This document shows, one piece after another, positions 1-8,838 of a stretch of DNA of 64,000 bases; position 1 is the stretch's first letter; each line of letters opens with the position of its first letter. Origin of the DNA: Vulcanisaeta sp. JCM 16161 (GTDB taxonomy: Archaea; Thermoproteota; Thermoprotei; Thermoproteales; Thermocladiaceae). The position numbers and the translations under genes are program-made. Location: NCBI RefSeq assembly GCF_001316285.1, contig NZ_BBDO01000002.1:124001-188000 (forward strand), read 5' to 3'. A model generated the notes under the pieces. The model made no database searches. It had not been told where the DNA came from and saw nothing but the letters and a program-made list of their open reading frames with translations.

Positions 1-37
1 CCTTAAAACTAACGACGCTAGATATTGAGATGATGTA

Positions 38-70
38 GGTATACCAATTAAATAAATCCATTGGTATACC
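38..70. repeat. Inverted repeat with 11-bp arms
   Basis: Perfect arms GGTATACCAAT (38-48) and ATTGGTATACC (60-70) are separated by 11 AT-rich bases. Each arm also contains the self-complementary octamer GGTATACC. It lies about 140 bp before the transporter gene and could be a dimeric regulator operator or a hairpin. Nothing else recognisable is present in bases 1-178. Confidence 0.7.
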
Positions 71-178
71 ATACATGGCTAACTCAGTACTAATACCGTA
101 ATATAGTAGATGATTAAATGCCGTGGATACTTAGGAATCTGAGGATTCTAATAGGAAGCATTTGCGAAGTCGTGAGTC

Positions 179-190
179 AGCTTTTTAATC
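179..190 (+). promoter_or_regulatory. TATA box for the MFS gene
   Basis: AGCTTTTTAATC is centred about 26 nt before the GTG at 211. This is the spacing expected for an archaeal leaderless transcript, and it supports that start. Confidence 0.5.
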
Positions 191-210
191 AGTATTGATA
201 TCGGCCTTCC

Positions 211-1631
211 GTGCTTAGGGGCGTTAGCAGTATTAGATTGAGTTCCGAGGCGTGGAGGTACCTTGCCGTTCTCGCGTCCATATCGATAATCACCATGTAT
301 GTCGAGATGGTGGTCATGCCATCCCTACCAACGATAGAGAAGCAATATGGCGTAACGGAGTCTGAGGTTTCGTGGGTTCTGTCCTCTGAGACACTTGCAG
401 GTCTTGCCCTTGCTCCAATCCTTGGGAAGTTGGCTGATAGTTATGGTAAGAAGAGGGTGTTGCTTATCACGTTGATTGTTTATTTCGTCGCCGTATTCCT
501 CACGAGCATGGCGCCAACATACCCAATACTAATAATGCTAAGGGCTATTCAGGGCATAGGACTTAGTATAAACCCAATAGGTACACACTACTTAGGGAGA
601 GGTTACCACCTAGGGAGTGGCCGATTGCCCAGGGAATCATTGCATCAACCTTCGCAGTAGGGGCCGCTGTGGCACTGCCAATCGGTGCCTATCTAGCTCA
701 ATACTACTCCTGGCAATTTGCCTACGAAACCGCATTACCCATACTTGCCGTGTTAATTTTAATGGCTTATTTATTACTACCGGAGTCAGAGACTAGGGTT
801 AATGAAAGTATAGACTACGTGGGCTTGGCTCTACTGGCGGTGTCTTTCGTAATAATTGGGTATTCATTCACGGAAGCCCCAACATGGGGTTGGCTCTCTG
901 AAAACTTCTGGCTAGGCATTGCCCTCGGATTAGCCATATTGTTCCTATTCATTAACCACGAACTATCCACACAAAACCCAATAATAAACGTAGGTGATTT
1001 CGCAGATCCTAACATTGCGGTGCCCCTGCTCTCATCCTTCGTCGCCGGTTTTGGGATGTTCCTATCATTCCAAGCACTGGTATACATGTTTGAGTTGCCC
1101 AAGCCCATCGGCTATGGCATGACAATACTGAGGACGGGCCTCACGCTGGCGCCCATTGCATTGATAATGCTATTTGCAGGCCCATTATATGGCGTCTTAA
1201 TGAATTCCATTGGCTATAGAAGGGTTTTGGTAATTACGTCAGGCATAGCCACTATTGGCGGTTTATTAATGGCGGCCACGGTATACGTACATGAGTTAAG
1301 CATTACGATAATGATCATGATACTGAGTATGATCGGTATTGCGGGCATGACCGTTACCAGGATAACCCTATTAATATCATCAACGTCTAGGGAGAGGATG
1401 GCGACCATGACGGGCACGAACACGGCAATGAGGCTCATGGGCAACACACTAGGCCCGGTAATCGCCGGTTCCCTAGAAACCACCTATAGAACGCCAATAC
1501 TTGCTTACTACCTAAATGGCGTACCAATATTCTATGAGGTACCTGGTAAGGAATCGTTCGTACTATCCTTCGTGATAGCCTCAATCACGGCATTCATAGT
1601 GATGATAATGTCGACGAAGGTGACGAGATAA
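211..1631 (+). CDS. MFS transporter, drug:H+ antiporter type (frameshifted)
   Basis: Multi-pass major facilitator protein that probably exports small molecules across the cytoplasmic membrane. The N-terminal part (GTG start) carries the MFS loop motif GKLADSYGKKR after the second helix and a motif resembling RAIQGIG later. From about 669 the second frame supplies hydrophobic helices to the C-terminus. The frame changes between about 580 and 605: the second frame reads REWPIAQGIIASTFAVGAAV in place of the aberrant tail of the first. Combined length is near 470 residues, normal for the 14-helix DHA2 group. The substrate cannot be inferred. The frameshift is probably a sequence error. Confidence 0.85.
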
Positions 1632-1670
1632 ACCTTAATAGCGTCCTCATAATGTATTACCCATAGTTTA

Positions 1671-2435
1671 ATGGCTGAGCCATGGCTTAATAAGGCAAGG
1701 AGATTTAGGGATTATGCGAGGGAAGACTTAGCCAATAATAGGTTCGACTCAGCCGCATTCTTTGCTCAACAATCCGTTGAATTACTAATTAAGGGGTTGC
1801 TTATTAAGTTCAGCGGTTCTCGACCAATCACTCACTCAACGTCTGAGCTACTTCAATATCTAGTGAAGCTCCTGGGTAGGGATGCGCCGCAGGACGTTAC
1901 TAGGTGTGCCGAGTTACTTGAGCAGCATTATGTCCAGGCACGTTATCCAGATGCTAGGATTAATGATTATAGGAGGTGGGAGCGGAGGAGGCCGTTAGGT
2001 GTATGGACGTGGTGTGGGATTATGTACAGCAGGTGGTTGGAGGCACTTAATGAGATTACTAGGCAGAGGGAGGTTAGGTTTAGGGAGGTGCTTAATGAGT
2101 TATGCCGTGAGTCCTTAGTCGTTATTTTGTTCGGCTCTAGGGCGAGGGGTGATAATACCCCATTAAGTGATTGGGACTTAATGGCCGTAGTTTCGTCCGG
2201 CGAGTATAGGGTCGAGACCGTGGATGTTGGGCAGGTTGTTTGGTTACCACTGGATAGGCTCGATTACGTACTTGAGCATTCAATGATAATACTTGACGCC
2301 GTGGCCGATGGTAAGGTACTCTGCGGTGATGCGAAAGTGTTTAACGACATTAAGGATAGGGTGATTAAGTACATTAGGGACAAGGACCTAGCCAGGACTA
2401 AGGATGGCTGGTTCCCAAGGAGTATAGTTAAATAA
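1671..2435 (+). CDS. Fused HEPN - minimal nucleotidyltransferase protein
   Basis: 254 residues joining two domains usually found as separate genes. Residues 1-130 are HEPN-like: helical, with FDSAAFFAQQSVELLIKGLL and later HYVQARYPDARIND. Residues 140-240 form a MNT fold with the pol-beta signature GSRARGDNTPLSDWDL, whose Asp pair binds metal. In known HEPN/MNT toxin-antitoxin systems HEPN is an RNase toxin and MNT inactivates it by nucleotidylation. A fused form may be self-regulating; that is inference. A second HEPN/MNT pair begins 25 nt downstream on the same strand. The reading frame is intact. Confidence 0.85.
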   Translation: MAEPWLNKARRFRDYAREDLANNRFDSAAFFAQQSVELLIKGLLIKFSGSRPITHSTSELLQYLVKLLGRDAPQDVTRCAELLEQHYVQARYPDARINDYRRWERRRPLGVWTWCGIMYSRWLEALNEITRQREVRFREVLNELCRESLVVILFGSRARGDNTPLSDWDLMAVVSSGEYRVETVDVGQVVWLPLDRLDYVLEHSMIILDAVADGKVLCGDAKVFNDIKDRVIKYIRDKDLARTKDGWFPRSIVK

Positions 2436-2459
2436 AGCCTGGACCGAGTAACCTGGGTA

Positions 2460-2828
2460 ATGAGCTTCCTAAGTTCAAGGGCTGAGGAATTCCTGGAGCA
2501 GGCTAGATTTGCATATGAACGGGGATACTACGACTTGGTAATGTTCAATGTGGGGCAATTCATGCAATTGAAACTTAAGTCACTTCTATATAGTCTCATT
2601 GGTGATTACCCAAAGACCCATAAATCAACTCAACTTTTCATGGAGGTAATAAAGATATTAAATAATAAGTGCGATCTCGAGGATTTTTACAGTAGGAATA
2701 GGGAAATAATTCTATTACTGGAATTCGCGTACATAGCGAGTCGTTATATGCCGCCAAGGTTTAATAGAGATGATGCGGATAAGGCACTTAACGTGCAGGG
2801 AATTTCAATGAGGTGGTTAAATGCCTAG
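2460..2828 (+). CDS. HEPN domain protein
   Basis: 122-residue all-helical HEPN protein. It opens with SSRAEEFLEQARFAYERGYYDLVMFNVGQF, typical of the helix pair in which one face packs against the partner. The C-terminal region has ASRYMPPRFNRDDADKALN. The gene overlaps the following nucleotidyltransferase by 8 nt, the usual coupling of HEPN toxin and MNT antitoxin. I see no clear R-x4-6-H catalytic motif, so RNase activity is uncertain. Confidence 0.8.
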   Translation: MSFLSSRAEEFLEQARFAYERGYYDLVMFNVGQFMQLKLKSLLYSLIGDYPKTHKSTQLFMEVIKILNNKCDLEDFYSRNREIILLLEFAYIASRYMPPRFNRDDADKALNVQGISMRWLNA

Positions 2829-3177
2829 TCTCGTAGACCTACTAATAGACGTTAAGAGGGTTAGGGATAAAGTCCTTAACAACCTTGACCATTACCTAGG
2901 TAGGATTAGGGACTTGGTGCTTAGGCTTGACCCTAACGCTGAGTTGATGCTCATTGGTAGTTACGTACGTGGTGACTTCAGGCCAGATAGCGATGTCGAT
3001 GTTTTAATAATATCTGATGTCTATGGTGATGACCCTCATAAATACGTGGAATTAGTTATGAGCATTATTAGGGAGGTTGGTGAGGACGTGCTCATGGTAC
3101 TTGAGTTCCACGTGGTTAGTAGGAAGACATATAATGAATGGTACAGTAAATTCATCGACATATACAGGATCATTTAA
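2821..3177 (+). CDS. Minimal nucleotidyltransferase (MNT antitoxin-like)
   Basis: 118-residue pol-beta-type nucleotidyltransferase. The signature GSYVRGDFRPDSDVDVLII supplies the Gly-Ser turn and the Asp pair that binds metal and NTP. Family members modify or sequester the partner HEPN protein encoded just upstream, which overlaps by 8 nt. It is full length and unbroken. Its end meets the convergent gene on the minus strand with a 4-nt overlap. Confidence 0.85.
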   Translation: MPSLVDLLIDVKRVRDKVLNNLDHYLGRIRDLVLRLDPNAELMLIGSYVRGDFRPDSDVDVLIISDVYGDDPHKYVELVMSIIREVGEDVLMVLEFHVVSRKTYNEWYSKFIDIYRII

Positions 3178-3990
3178 ATACCCAGGTAATTACACGTGTG
3201 GATCTCAAGCCCTAACTTGTCCTTAAGCACGTTAATGAACTCGCTCCCGGCACCATGGGGTAGTGTGAGCTTCAACACCCTATCATTATATTTAATCTTG
3301 AATACGTCGTAACTCGTCATGCCATTTATCATGTCGGGAATATTTAACTCAGCAATGCAGATTATGGCTTCGCTGAGTGGTATGTCCAGTGATTCGTTAG
3401 TTGCAGTTGTGATATGCATGTAATCACTATATAATAGGATATCCCTAATTTCATTCCTCCTAGCCTGGAGCGTTCTCCTAGTTCTCCTAATTATGAGGTA
3501 ATATGCATGTATAAGCCGATTAGGATTAAGAGGATAACGATATCGCTGAGCATGAACCTACCATGCATGATGTCGGTGGCAATCGCCCCCAGTATTACGA
3601 ATGTGATTATTGCCATGATTATTGTGTAAATGGCCTCACCAGACCTAAAACTCTTGCTAGGGGTGACCAATGCGTTGTTAAATCCCCAAATTGCATTATG
3701 CAATTCAACATACTCCCTCCTTCTCTCAGCACTTCTATAGCCCCTATAGGCATAGATAAGGGTTCCAACACCAGGCATGACAAGAAGCCAAAGAGAACCG
3801 TAGAAGTAAATCCAGTCATGAGCCTCCACCGACATTAACATTGCAACAAGCCCAATGAGGATTAGAGCAAGGCTAAGCTTAACCAGTGTGCCTGGCTTAG
3901 CACCGCCATAGGGACCAGAAACAATAATACCTATGGTAACCGCCCTAGCAGGCTAAACTGGGTCTCTCAATCTTGCCTAACTTACCCATG
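3174..3990 (-). CDS. Membrane protein with cytosolic C-domain, paralog A (frameshifted twice)
   Basis: Reconstructed from three reading frames. The N-terminus is probably the ATG at 3990 (MGKLGKIERPSL), then helices around IGIIVSGPYGG and LALILIGLVAML, a third helix at GSLWLLVMPGVGTLIYAY, and two more near 3500-3640. The frame then shifts to a soluble tail containing RNEIRDILLYSDYMHITTA. The tail matches that of the upstream neighbour (3977-4560) in order and spacing, so the two look like a tandem duplication. They overlap by 14 nt and are probably one operon. Frame changes lie near 3950 and 3495. I do not recognise the family and no function is assigned. Confidence 0.6.
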
Positions 3991-4560
3991 TCCTTGACGA
4001 CCCTCCCACCACACCAGTCAATCTTGGCTTATTGTAATCGGTGCTCAGCACAGTATTAAGCCTTCTACACTGTTCTGTGTCAATATGAAGTATGTAGTCC
4101 TCATCATCGTGGCTTATCTTTAACCACACCCTGCCTGGATAGTATTGATAGTTCCAAGGCTGACCAACGCGTACCGAGTTTGGGTTTACATTAACTCGAT
4201 ATGGATATGAACTTAATGGCGGCGCATAGTCAGTTACGCAGGGATTGAACTCCTCAATGGGTATTGTGACCTCATCCCCCTTCACCGTTGTGAACCAGAC
4301 GTAGTCCTTATAGAGTATGAAGTCCTTGATGTATTTTCCTCTTTCCCTAACGCTTTTAATTAACTGCCGAACTTCAAGTACTATGAGTAAGGCAAAGAAT
4401 AATTGAATTAATGCGAACTCCCATAGTGGTATGCGATATTGCGGTGGTGCTAAATAACCAAACATAAACCATAATGCACCAGTGACAATCATTGCGAGTA
4501 TCATCTTCCCAACCTCGCTTCTGGCCGTAGCGGCCTGAGCTCAAGTACTGCCTCATTCAT
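3977..4560 (-). CDS. Membrane protein with cytosolic C-domain, paralog B (frameshifted)
   Basis: About 195 residues. The likely start is ATG 4560 (MNEAVLELRPLRPEARLG), placed 28 nt after a TATA box, with a frame change near 4510-4525 into ILAMIVTGALWFMFGYLAPP. Two transmembrane helices are followed by a basic stretch (VRQLIKSVRERGKYIKDF) and a beta-rich soluble domain (ILYKDYVWFTTVKGDEVTIP). It is related to the downstream paralog A and precedes it in the operon. The family is not recognised. Confidence 0.6.
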
Positions 4561-4582
4561 TATTAAATTGAAAGTAAAATAG

Positions 4583-4594
4583 GTATTTAAATGC
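4583..4594 (-). promoter_or_regulatory. TATA box for the membrane-protein pair
   Basis: On the minus strand GCATTTAAATAC is centred 28 nt before ATG 4560, the spacing of an archaeal leaderless promoter. This helps choose that start over the internal one at 4504. Confidence 0.55.
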
Positions 4595-4642
4595 ATCTGT
4601 TCAATTTCTAATAACAAGCCCTAAACTTAAGCTCGATGTTAA

Positions 4643-5065
4643 TTACTCAAGAACATCTATGCTCATGTCCTCCTCGTAGGATATCACCGTTATTAGCTCC
4701 AAATCCTCATTACCAACATTAATTATTGAGTGCGGTGTGTTTGGTTTTACGAATATGCACATGCCCGGTTTTACGTCAATGGTTTCGTTATCCACGGTCA
4801 TCCTACCAACGCCCCTCAGCACTATGAAGGTCTCAGCATAGGCATGCCTATGCAGTGGCGCCTTACCGCCAGGCTTAACCACCTGCCTTCTCACGGCGTA
4901 TTTAGAGCCGTCGTCCCTACTCACAAGCCACTGTGTATATACGCCCACGGCACCCCTAATACTCAGTGGCTCCTCGCGTACCCTCGTTATGTCATCAACA
5001 ACCTTGTAACTTGGCATAATAATGCCATCTGCACTATGCCTTATACGTGTTTCCCAATTAATCAT
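4643..5065 (-). CDS. Cupin-domain protein
   Basis: 140-residue single-domain cupin. Motif 1 is visible as PLHRHAYAETFIVLRGVG (two His, one Glu) and motif 2 as PGMCIFVKPNTPHSIINVG (His), the usual metal-binding set of a small beta-barrel. Such proteins act as isomerases, dioxygenases or sensors; the sequence does not decide which. The start overlaps the stop of the preceding PaREP1 gene by 4 nt, so the two are probably co-transcribed. Intact. Confidence 0.85.
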   Translation of the reverse strand: MINWETRIRHSADGIIMPSYKVVDDITRVREEPLSIRGAVGVYTQWLVSRDDGSKYAVRRQVVKPGGKAPLHRHAYAETFIVLRGVGRMTVDNETIDVKPGMCIFVKPNTPHSIINVGNEDLELITVISYEEDMSIDVLE

Positions 5066-5576
5066 GTTTGTTTGGGTTTTACCCCTATAATTTTATTGGC
5101 CTCATTAACTATCCTTTCAACATAAGGAAACCTCGTCCTCACGGCCTCAGGGTCTAACTTCGCCTCGTGAAAGCCCCATACATGTAGATAATTTGCCACG
5201 TCCCATGATTGCATAAACCAATCACCGAGCTTTTTACTTATTGCTTCAACAACCTTCTCAAGTTCAGTCACGGTCCATCTACCCTCTCGCTTACTCTACT
5301 TAGTATATCCTTTAAATCGTAATATTGAGCTAGGGCCTTAACACTTTCCTCGGCAGCCTTGTAAAGCTTCTCGCTTGCCTGTACTGGGTCCTTATCAATT
5401 AATTCCTTGCCTTCAATTAAGTATTTATTTGCGAGTTCCATCCTCGCCTCAATTATCGCATTCGGATCTAGATTAATTACCCTCATTAATGCATTAAGTA
5501 CTGTGTCTTCAGGGTTAAGCCCCCTCTTCCTTAACTCCTCAATGATTATGCTTGGTATTACTACTTCCTCGGTCAT
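5062..5576 (-). CDS. PaREP1-family protein, subfamily A (frameshifted)
   Basis: About 170 residues in two frames joined near 5270. The joined protein aligns along its length with the intact copy at 26699-27259: both have an N-terminal ribbon-helix-helix-like segment (IPSIIIEELRKRGL), then ARMELANKYLIEGKELIDKD, ASEKLYKAAEESVKALAQYY, RWTVTELEK and NYLHVWGFHEAKLDPE. PaREP1 proteins are abundant in Thermoproteales and structurally helical, HEPN-like; their function is unknown. One base restores the frame exactly where the intact copy reads GRWTVTDLEK, so a sequence error is likely. Operon with the cupin. Confidence 0.8.
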
Positions 5577-5600
5577 TCATTTATACCGTGTTTAGGCAAA

Positions 5601-5608
5601 TTATATAA
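5601..5608 (-). promoter_or_regulatory. TATA box for PaREP1-cupin operon
   Basis: The minus strand reads AAGTTATATAATTTG, with the AT-rich core centred about 28-29 nt before ATG 5576. Confidence 0.45.
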
Positions 5609-5637
5609 CTTCGCATCCATCATAAGTACATGAGAAA

Positions 5638-5647
5638 TACTTAAAAC
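5638..5647 (+). promoter_or_regulatory. TATA box deciding a GTG start at 5668
   Basis: TACTTAAAAC is centred 25 nt before GTG 5668. The earlier GTGs at 5652 and 5656 would lie too close, so 5668 is preferred as a leaderless start. Confidence 0.5.
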
Positions 5648-5667
5648 TGGCGTGAGTGCGGTGTTCC

Positions 5668-6296
5668 GTGGACTTCGGGATATTCTTTGCGGCATTCGGT
5701 ATAAGCCTACTCGAGCTCTCAGAGGCCGGCGCAGTCACGGCTATTTACCAGGGAATTTACAGGGGCTTTAAGCCAGTACTCTACGCGATAGCCGGCGTAC
5801 TCCTGGTGCTGGTACCCACATTCACCGTTGGTAAGTACATCATTTACCTACCCTCGACTACGTACTAGCCGCCTCAGCAATAATCCTGTTCTACTTCGGG
5901 TATAGACTACTGAGGAGCGCGCGTAGATCATTCAAGAGGAGCGGGAAGGGCAAGGGTGGTGAAGAGGAGCGTGGGGATTTAGCCGTGGTATTTACGGTAT
6001 CCGCCATAGAGCCTTTGAGGCCGCCCTGGTGCTCATCGCATTAATACCAAGGAGCTACTCATCAACTCATAGGCACTTTATCTGCTGCGGCCCTCGTCGT
6101 TATTCTCACGACAATAATTAAGGACCAAATAGCCAGGATTAGGCTGCCGCACCTGAAGTATGTACTCTCAGCCCTACTCTTTAGCCTAGGAACCCTGTGG
6201 GCCATTGAGGCGGTTGGAATTGACATAACAGACCTAGTGCTAATACCCCTCTTCCTAGCCTACCTAGGCATTAACTATCTAATCATTAAATTGTGA
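5668..6296 (+). CDS. Multi-pass membrane protein, FTR1/COG4280-like layout (frameshifted)
   Basis: Reconstructed polytopic membrane protein of about 210 residues in at least three frame segments (changes near 5855, 6015 and 6065). It has two halves, each opening with an acidic helix motif: [11 protein letters not shown] in the first and [16 protein letters not shown] in the second, like the duplicated E-x-x-E helices of FTR1-type permeases. A charged cytosolic loop ([17 protein letters not shown]) separates them. It ends with [15 protein letters not shown]. Similarity to predicted membrane proteins of the COG4280 type is from memory and unverified. The substrate is unknown. Confidence 0.55.
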
Positions 6297-6446
6297 AGGC
6301 GATTCATCGCCCTGGTTATCAACCCAATCTCCTATTGAAGTCTTTTAACACTCGGTTTCATTAATACTTACAATACCTGGACAGAGATAAAAATTACTTC
6401 AGGGATTTCCTTACAAAGGAATAATAATTCCTAAAGGCCGAAGCAC

Positions 6447-6455
6447 TTTTAAGAC
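6447..6455 (+). promoter_or_regulatory. TATA box for PaREP1 gene
   Basis: CACTTTTAAGAC is centred about 31 nt before ATG 6481. This is slightly long for a leaderless start. Confidence 0.35.
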
Positions 6456-6480
6456 CTTACTGAATTTTTAGGTAAAGTAA

Positions 6481-6957
6481 ATGAATGATAGAAATTAAGT
6501 TAAACCTAGACGAGATAGGTAGAGCTAGGATCAAGGAGGCGGAGGCGGAGCTTGAGCTTGCAGAGAAATTCCTAAATGATGGATTACTTAGGAATGCGGC
6601 AGGTAAGGCGTTCCAGGCATGGAAGGCGTACCTGTCGTATTTAGCCATTAAAAATAGGGATTTGTTCAATTTCACCGGTTATAAGAGGGTTGGTCGTGAT
6701 ATCAAGGTTCTAGAAACGACTGGATCCTCGCAGTCATGCCCACTAACATGCTCATAGAGGTTGCTAATAAACTGTCCAGCAAGGTCGTGGAGGCTATGGA
6801 ATTGACGTCGCTCGCCCTCATCATACATGAGTATCAATACAATGGGCCTGACCCAACTGGAATTATTAGTAAAATACCGAGCGATGATGTTGCTAGGCAG
6901 GTAATCATGAAATTCATAGTTAGAATTAAGGAGGTGATTTCACGGAGTAAGGAATAA
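6481..6957 (+). CDS. PaREP1-family protein, subfamily B (frameshifted)
   Basis: About 155 residues in two frames. Segment one carries AEAELELAEKFLNDGLLRNA and AGKAFQAWKAYLSYLAIK. Segment two carries PTNMLIEVANKL and the subfamily hallmark HEYQYNGPDPTG. The same order of blocks occurs in the intact copy at 39529-40092. The frame changes near 6712, at GAAAC; restoring it gives VLE-x-DWILAVMPTNML. The predicted fold is helical and HEPN-like; function unknown. The start is either ATG 6481 or ATG 6485, and the second opens the visible frame (MIEIKLNLDEIGRARIKE). Confidence 0.75.
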
Positions 6958-6988
6958 CATTAAATCCTTTAATTTAACCTGCCCTGAA

Positions 6989-7872
6989 TTATTCCCTGCC
7001 TAGGTATTTATTGGCTATTATGTCCATGACCCTGATTAAGTCGTTACTTAATACATTATCCACGTCCTCCCTTGACCTGAGCACAACCTCATTACCCGAC
7101 TCATTTATTTCATAGTTACTAACGTAGAGGGCGTTGGCAAGCCATGTGGCGTATTCAATTGCCCTATTCTCACCAAAGGCCTTCACGGCATTTTCATGCA
7201 CGGTTATCTCAAGTGGGTTTGCCTTTACTGTGATTAGGGGCTTACAATTGCCCATTTTTTTTCAAGGCATAATTCAATGTGGGTATTACCACTCAATGCT
7301 CTTAGTACTAGGCTTTCACCGTTAATATTGCCGTAACTCCTAACCACATTGGCAGCTAATAACTTTGTAGGGGCTGATTGGGGGCTTGCCCGTATTTGCA
7401 TTTCCTGTGGCGCCTGCGGTATCTCCTGCTGTGACTGGGCAGTTACTGTCTGTGTAACCGCTGGCTGGGTAGTTATACCGAGTGATGTTAATACTTCATT
7501 AAATGCGTTAATTACGGAATCCATATTCTGACTAACCCACTCTGGGTAATGGCTTGGCTTCCTCCTTATCCTTAATTCAATGTCTCCACGCTCAATAGCC
7601 TCGTAATCCTCAATGCCCAACGCCCTGGCCAGCCTAACCGCCACTACCCTAGCAGTGTCTACGCCAAATAAATTCATGAATTTCCTGGTCACCCTAATCA
7701 TTGCGTTATAGTGATGACAGCCAGTGCTTAGTTCAATGAGTATCTCGGGAATCCTTCCCTGGCTAAGGGTTGATAGGTTTATGAAGCATGGCAGGTTATT
7801 GATCCTAACCTCCTCAAGTACCAACTCATGATTGTTATATGCTCCATAACTTTTTAAGATATTGTGGCTCAT
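6989..7872 (-). CDS. Two-domain repeat protein of unknown function, partner of SPFH protein (frameshifted)
   Basis: About 295 residues from two frames joined near 7250. The protein contains the same domain twice. Domain 1 (residues about 5-130) opens LKSYGAYNNHELVLEEV and domain 2 (about 175-290) opens VRSYGNINGESLVLRAL; both then have beta strands, an AR/NR-helix and a final DSVINAF / DLIRVMDI helix. A Gln/Ala/Pro/Thr-rich linker (TVTAQSQQEIPQAPQ) joins them. Nine nt separate it from the SPFH gene upstream, so they form an operon. I do not recognise the domain. It may read out or bind the SPFH assembly; that is inference. Confidence 0.65.
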
Positions 7873-7881
7873 AATGAATCA

Positions 7882-8783
7882 TTAGCCCCCACTAATCTCA
7901 AAATCACTGGATTGACCTGAACCGCCCTGCTGTGACTGCTGGCGCTGCTGCGTTGGCGGTACAACCAACTGCGGTAATCCACTGGGCATCCCAGCCGTGG
8001 GCAGTATGTATATTGGGTAATAGGGCACTCCAAGCATCATGTTAGTGGCTGCAGGATCGCTTCTTTGGGCCATGATCTCCGCGAGCCTAGCCCTAATCGC
8101 GGTGTTAACGTCTAGGCCAAGGGCCATGAACTGCACGGCCCTCCTCATCGTTTCATCCTCAGGCTCCAACCTAACAATCCTACACGTGATTAGGTGAACA
8201 CCAACTTCGTCAAGGAATGACCTTAGGCTCGCCGTTACGGCATCAGTGACCTTATGCAGGTTTGCGTAGACCTCATTTAGGGAGACCAGATTAAGTACCT
8301 GACTAACCGCCTGGTCTACGATTGGTGATACATAGTTCCCGAAGTCCTCAACCGTGTACTTAAAACTGCTGAATTGCACGGCATTTATGAACTTCACGGG
8401 GTCTGTGATCATGAAGTAATACGCCACTTGATATCTCATTGGGACTAACTCCTTCGTCTGGGTAATACCCTCACTCCTTGCCTCATGCCTAGCGGTGCTC
8501 ACGAAGAGCACCTCAACCTCCCAAGGCACATTACCCGCATATTGAAACTTAGCGAAGAACTGCGATATTGGGTTAGCCGGCGTCTGAAGATCGTGTGCTC
8601 CTGGATCGAACACCCCCTGTACCTGCCCCTGTATCCTAACCACGGCCTTCTGGTTCGAGTAAACAATGAGCCTTGACCTAGTCCTGACATCGACCGAGTG
8701 ATACTTCACTATTAAGTCGTCTGGGCCCATTTGGTCAACTCCCTTCTCATCTATTGTGGATATTACCTGAGCCTTATCGACAT
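7882..8783 (-). CDS. SPFH (band 7)/YdjI-like domain protein (frameshifted near start)
   Basis: About 300 residues with an SPFH domain. Visible blocks are LIVKYHSVDVRTRSRLIVY, NQKAVVRIQGQVQGVFDPG, a DPVKFINAVQ region and a helical DEVGVHLITCRIVRLEPED segment, then a Pro/Gln/Gly-rich tail ending in SSDFEISGG. The first in-frame ATG is at 8730, but the same frame extends upstream as AQVISTIDEKGVDQMGPDD, which is family-like, and ATG 8783 in the neighbouring frame lies 28 nt after a TATA box. A one-base error near 8770 would join them. SPFH proteins oligomerise on membranes as scaffolds; this one lacks an obvious transmembrane helix. Confidence 0.75.
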
Positions 8784-8805
8784 ATCATCATTAAATTGTT
8801 AGTTT

Positions 8806-8817
8806 GGTTTATAAAGT
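8806..8817. promoter_or_regulatory. Shared palindromic TATA box for divergent genes
   Basis: TTTATAAA (8808-8815) is self-complementary. Its centre is 27.5 nt before ATG 8839 on the plus strand and 28.5 nt before ATG 8783 on the minus strand. One TATA element can therefore serve both leaderless genes. Confidence 0.6.
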
Positions 8818-8838
8818 TTATTGTTAAATTGAAAATTA

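Noticed and set aside
815..1483. Long antisense open frames within the MFS gene (815-1108 and 1214-1483, minus strand)
   Set aside because: They mirror the coding frame of the transporter and have unlikely composition; the same applies to the many other antisense frames inside genes.
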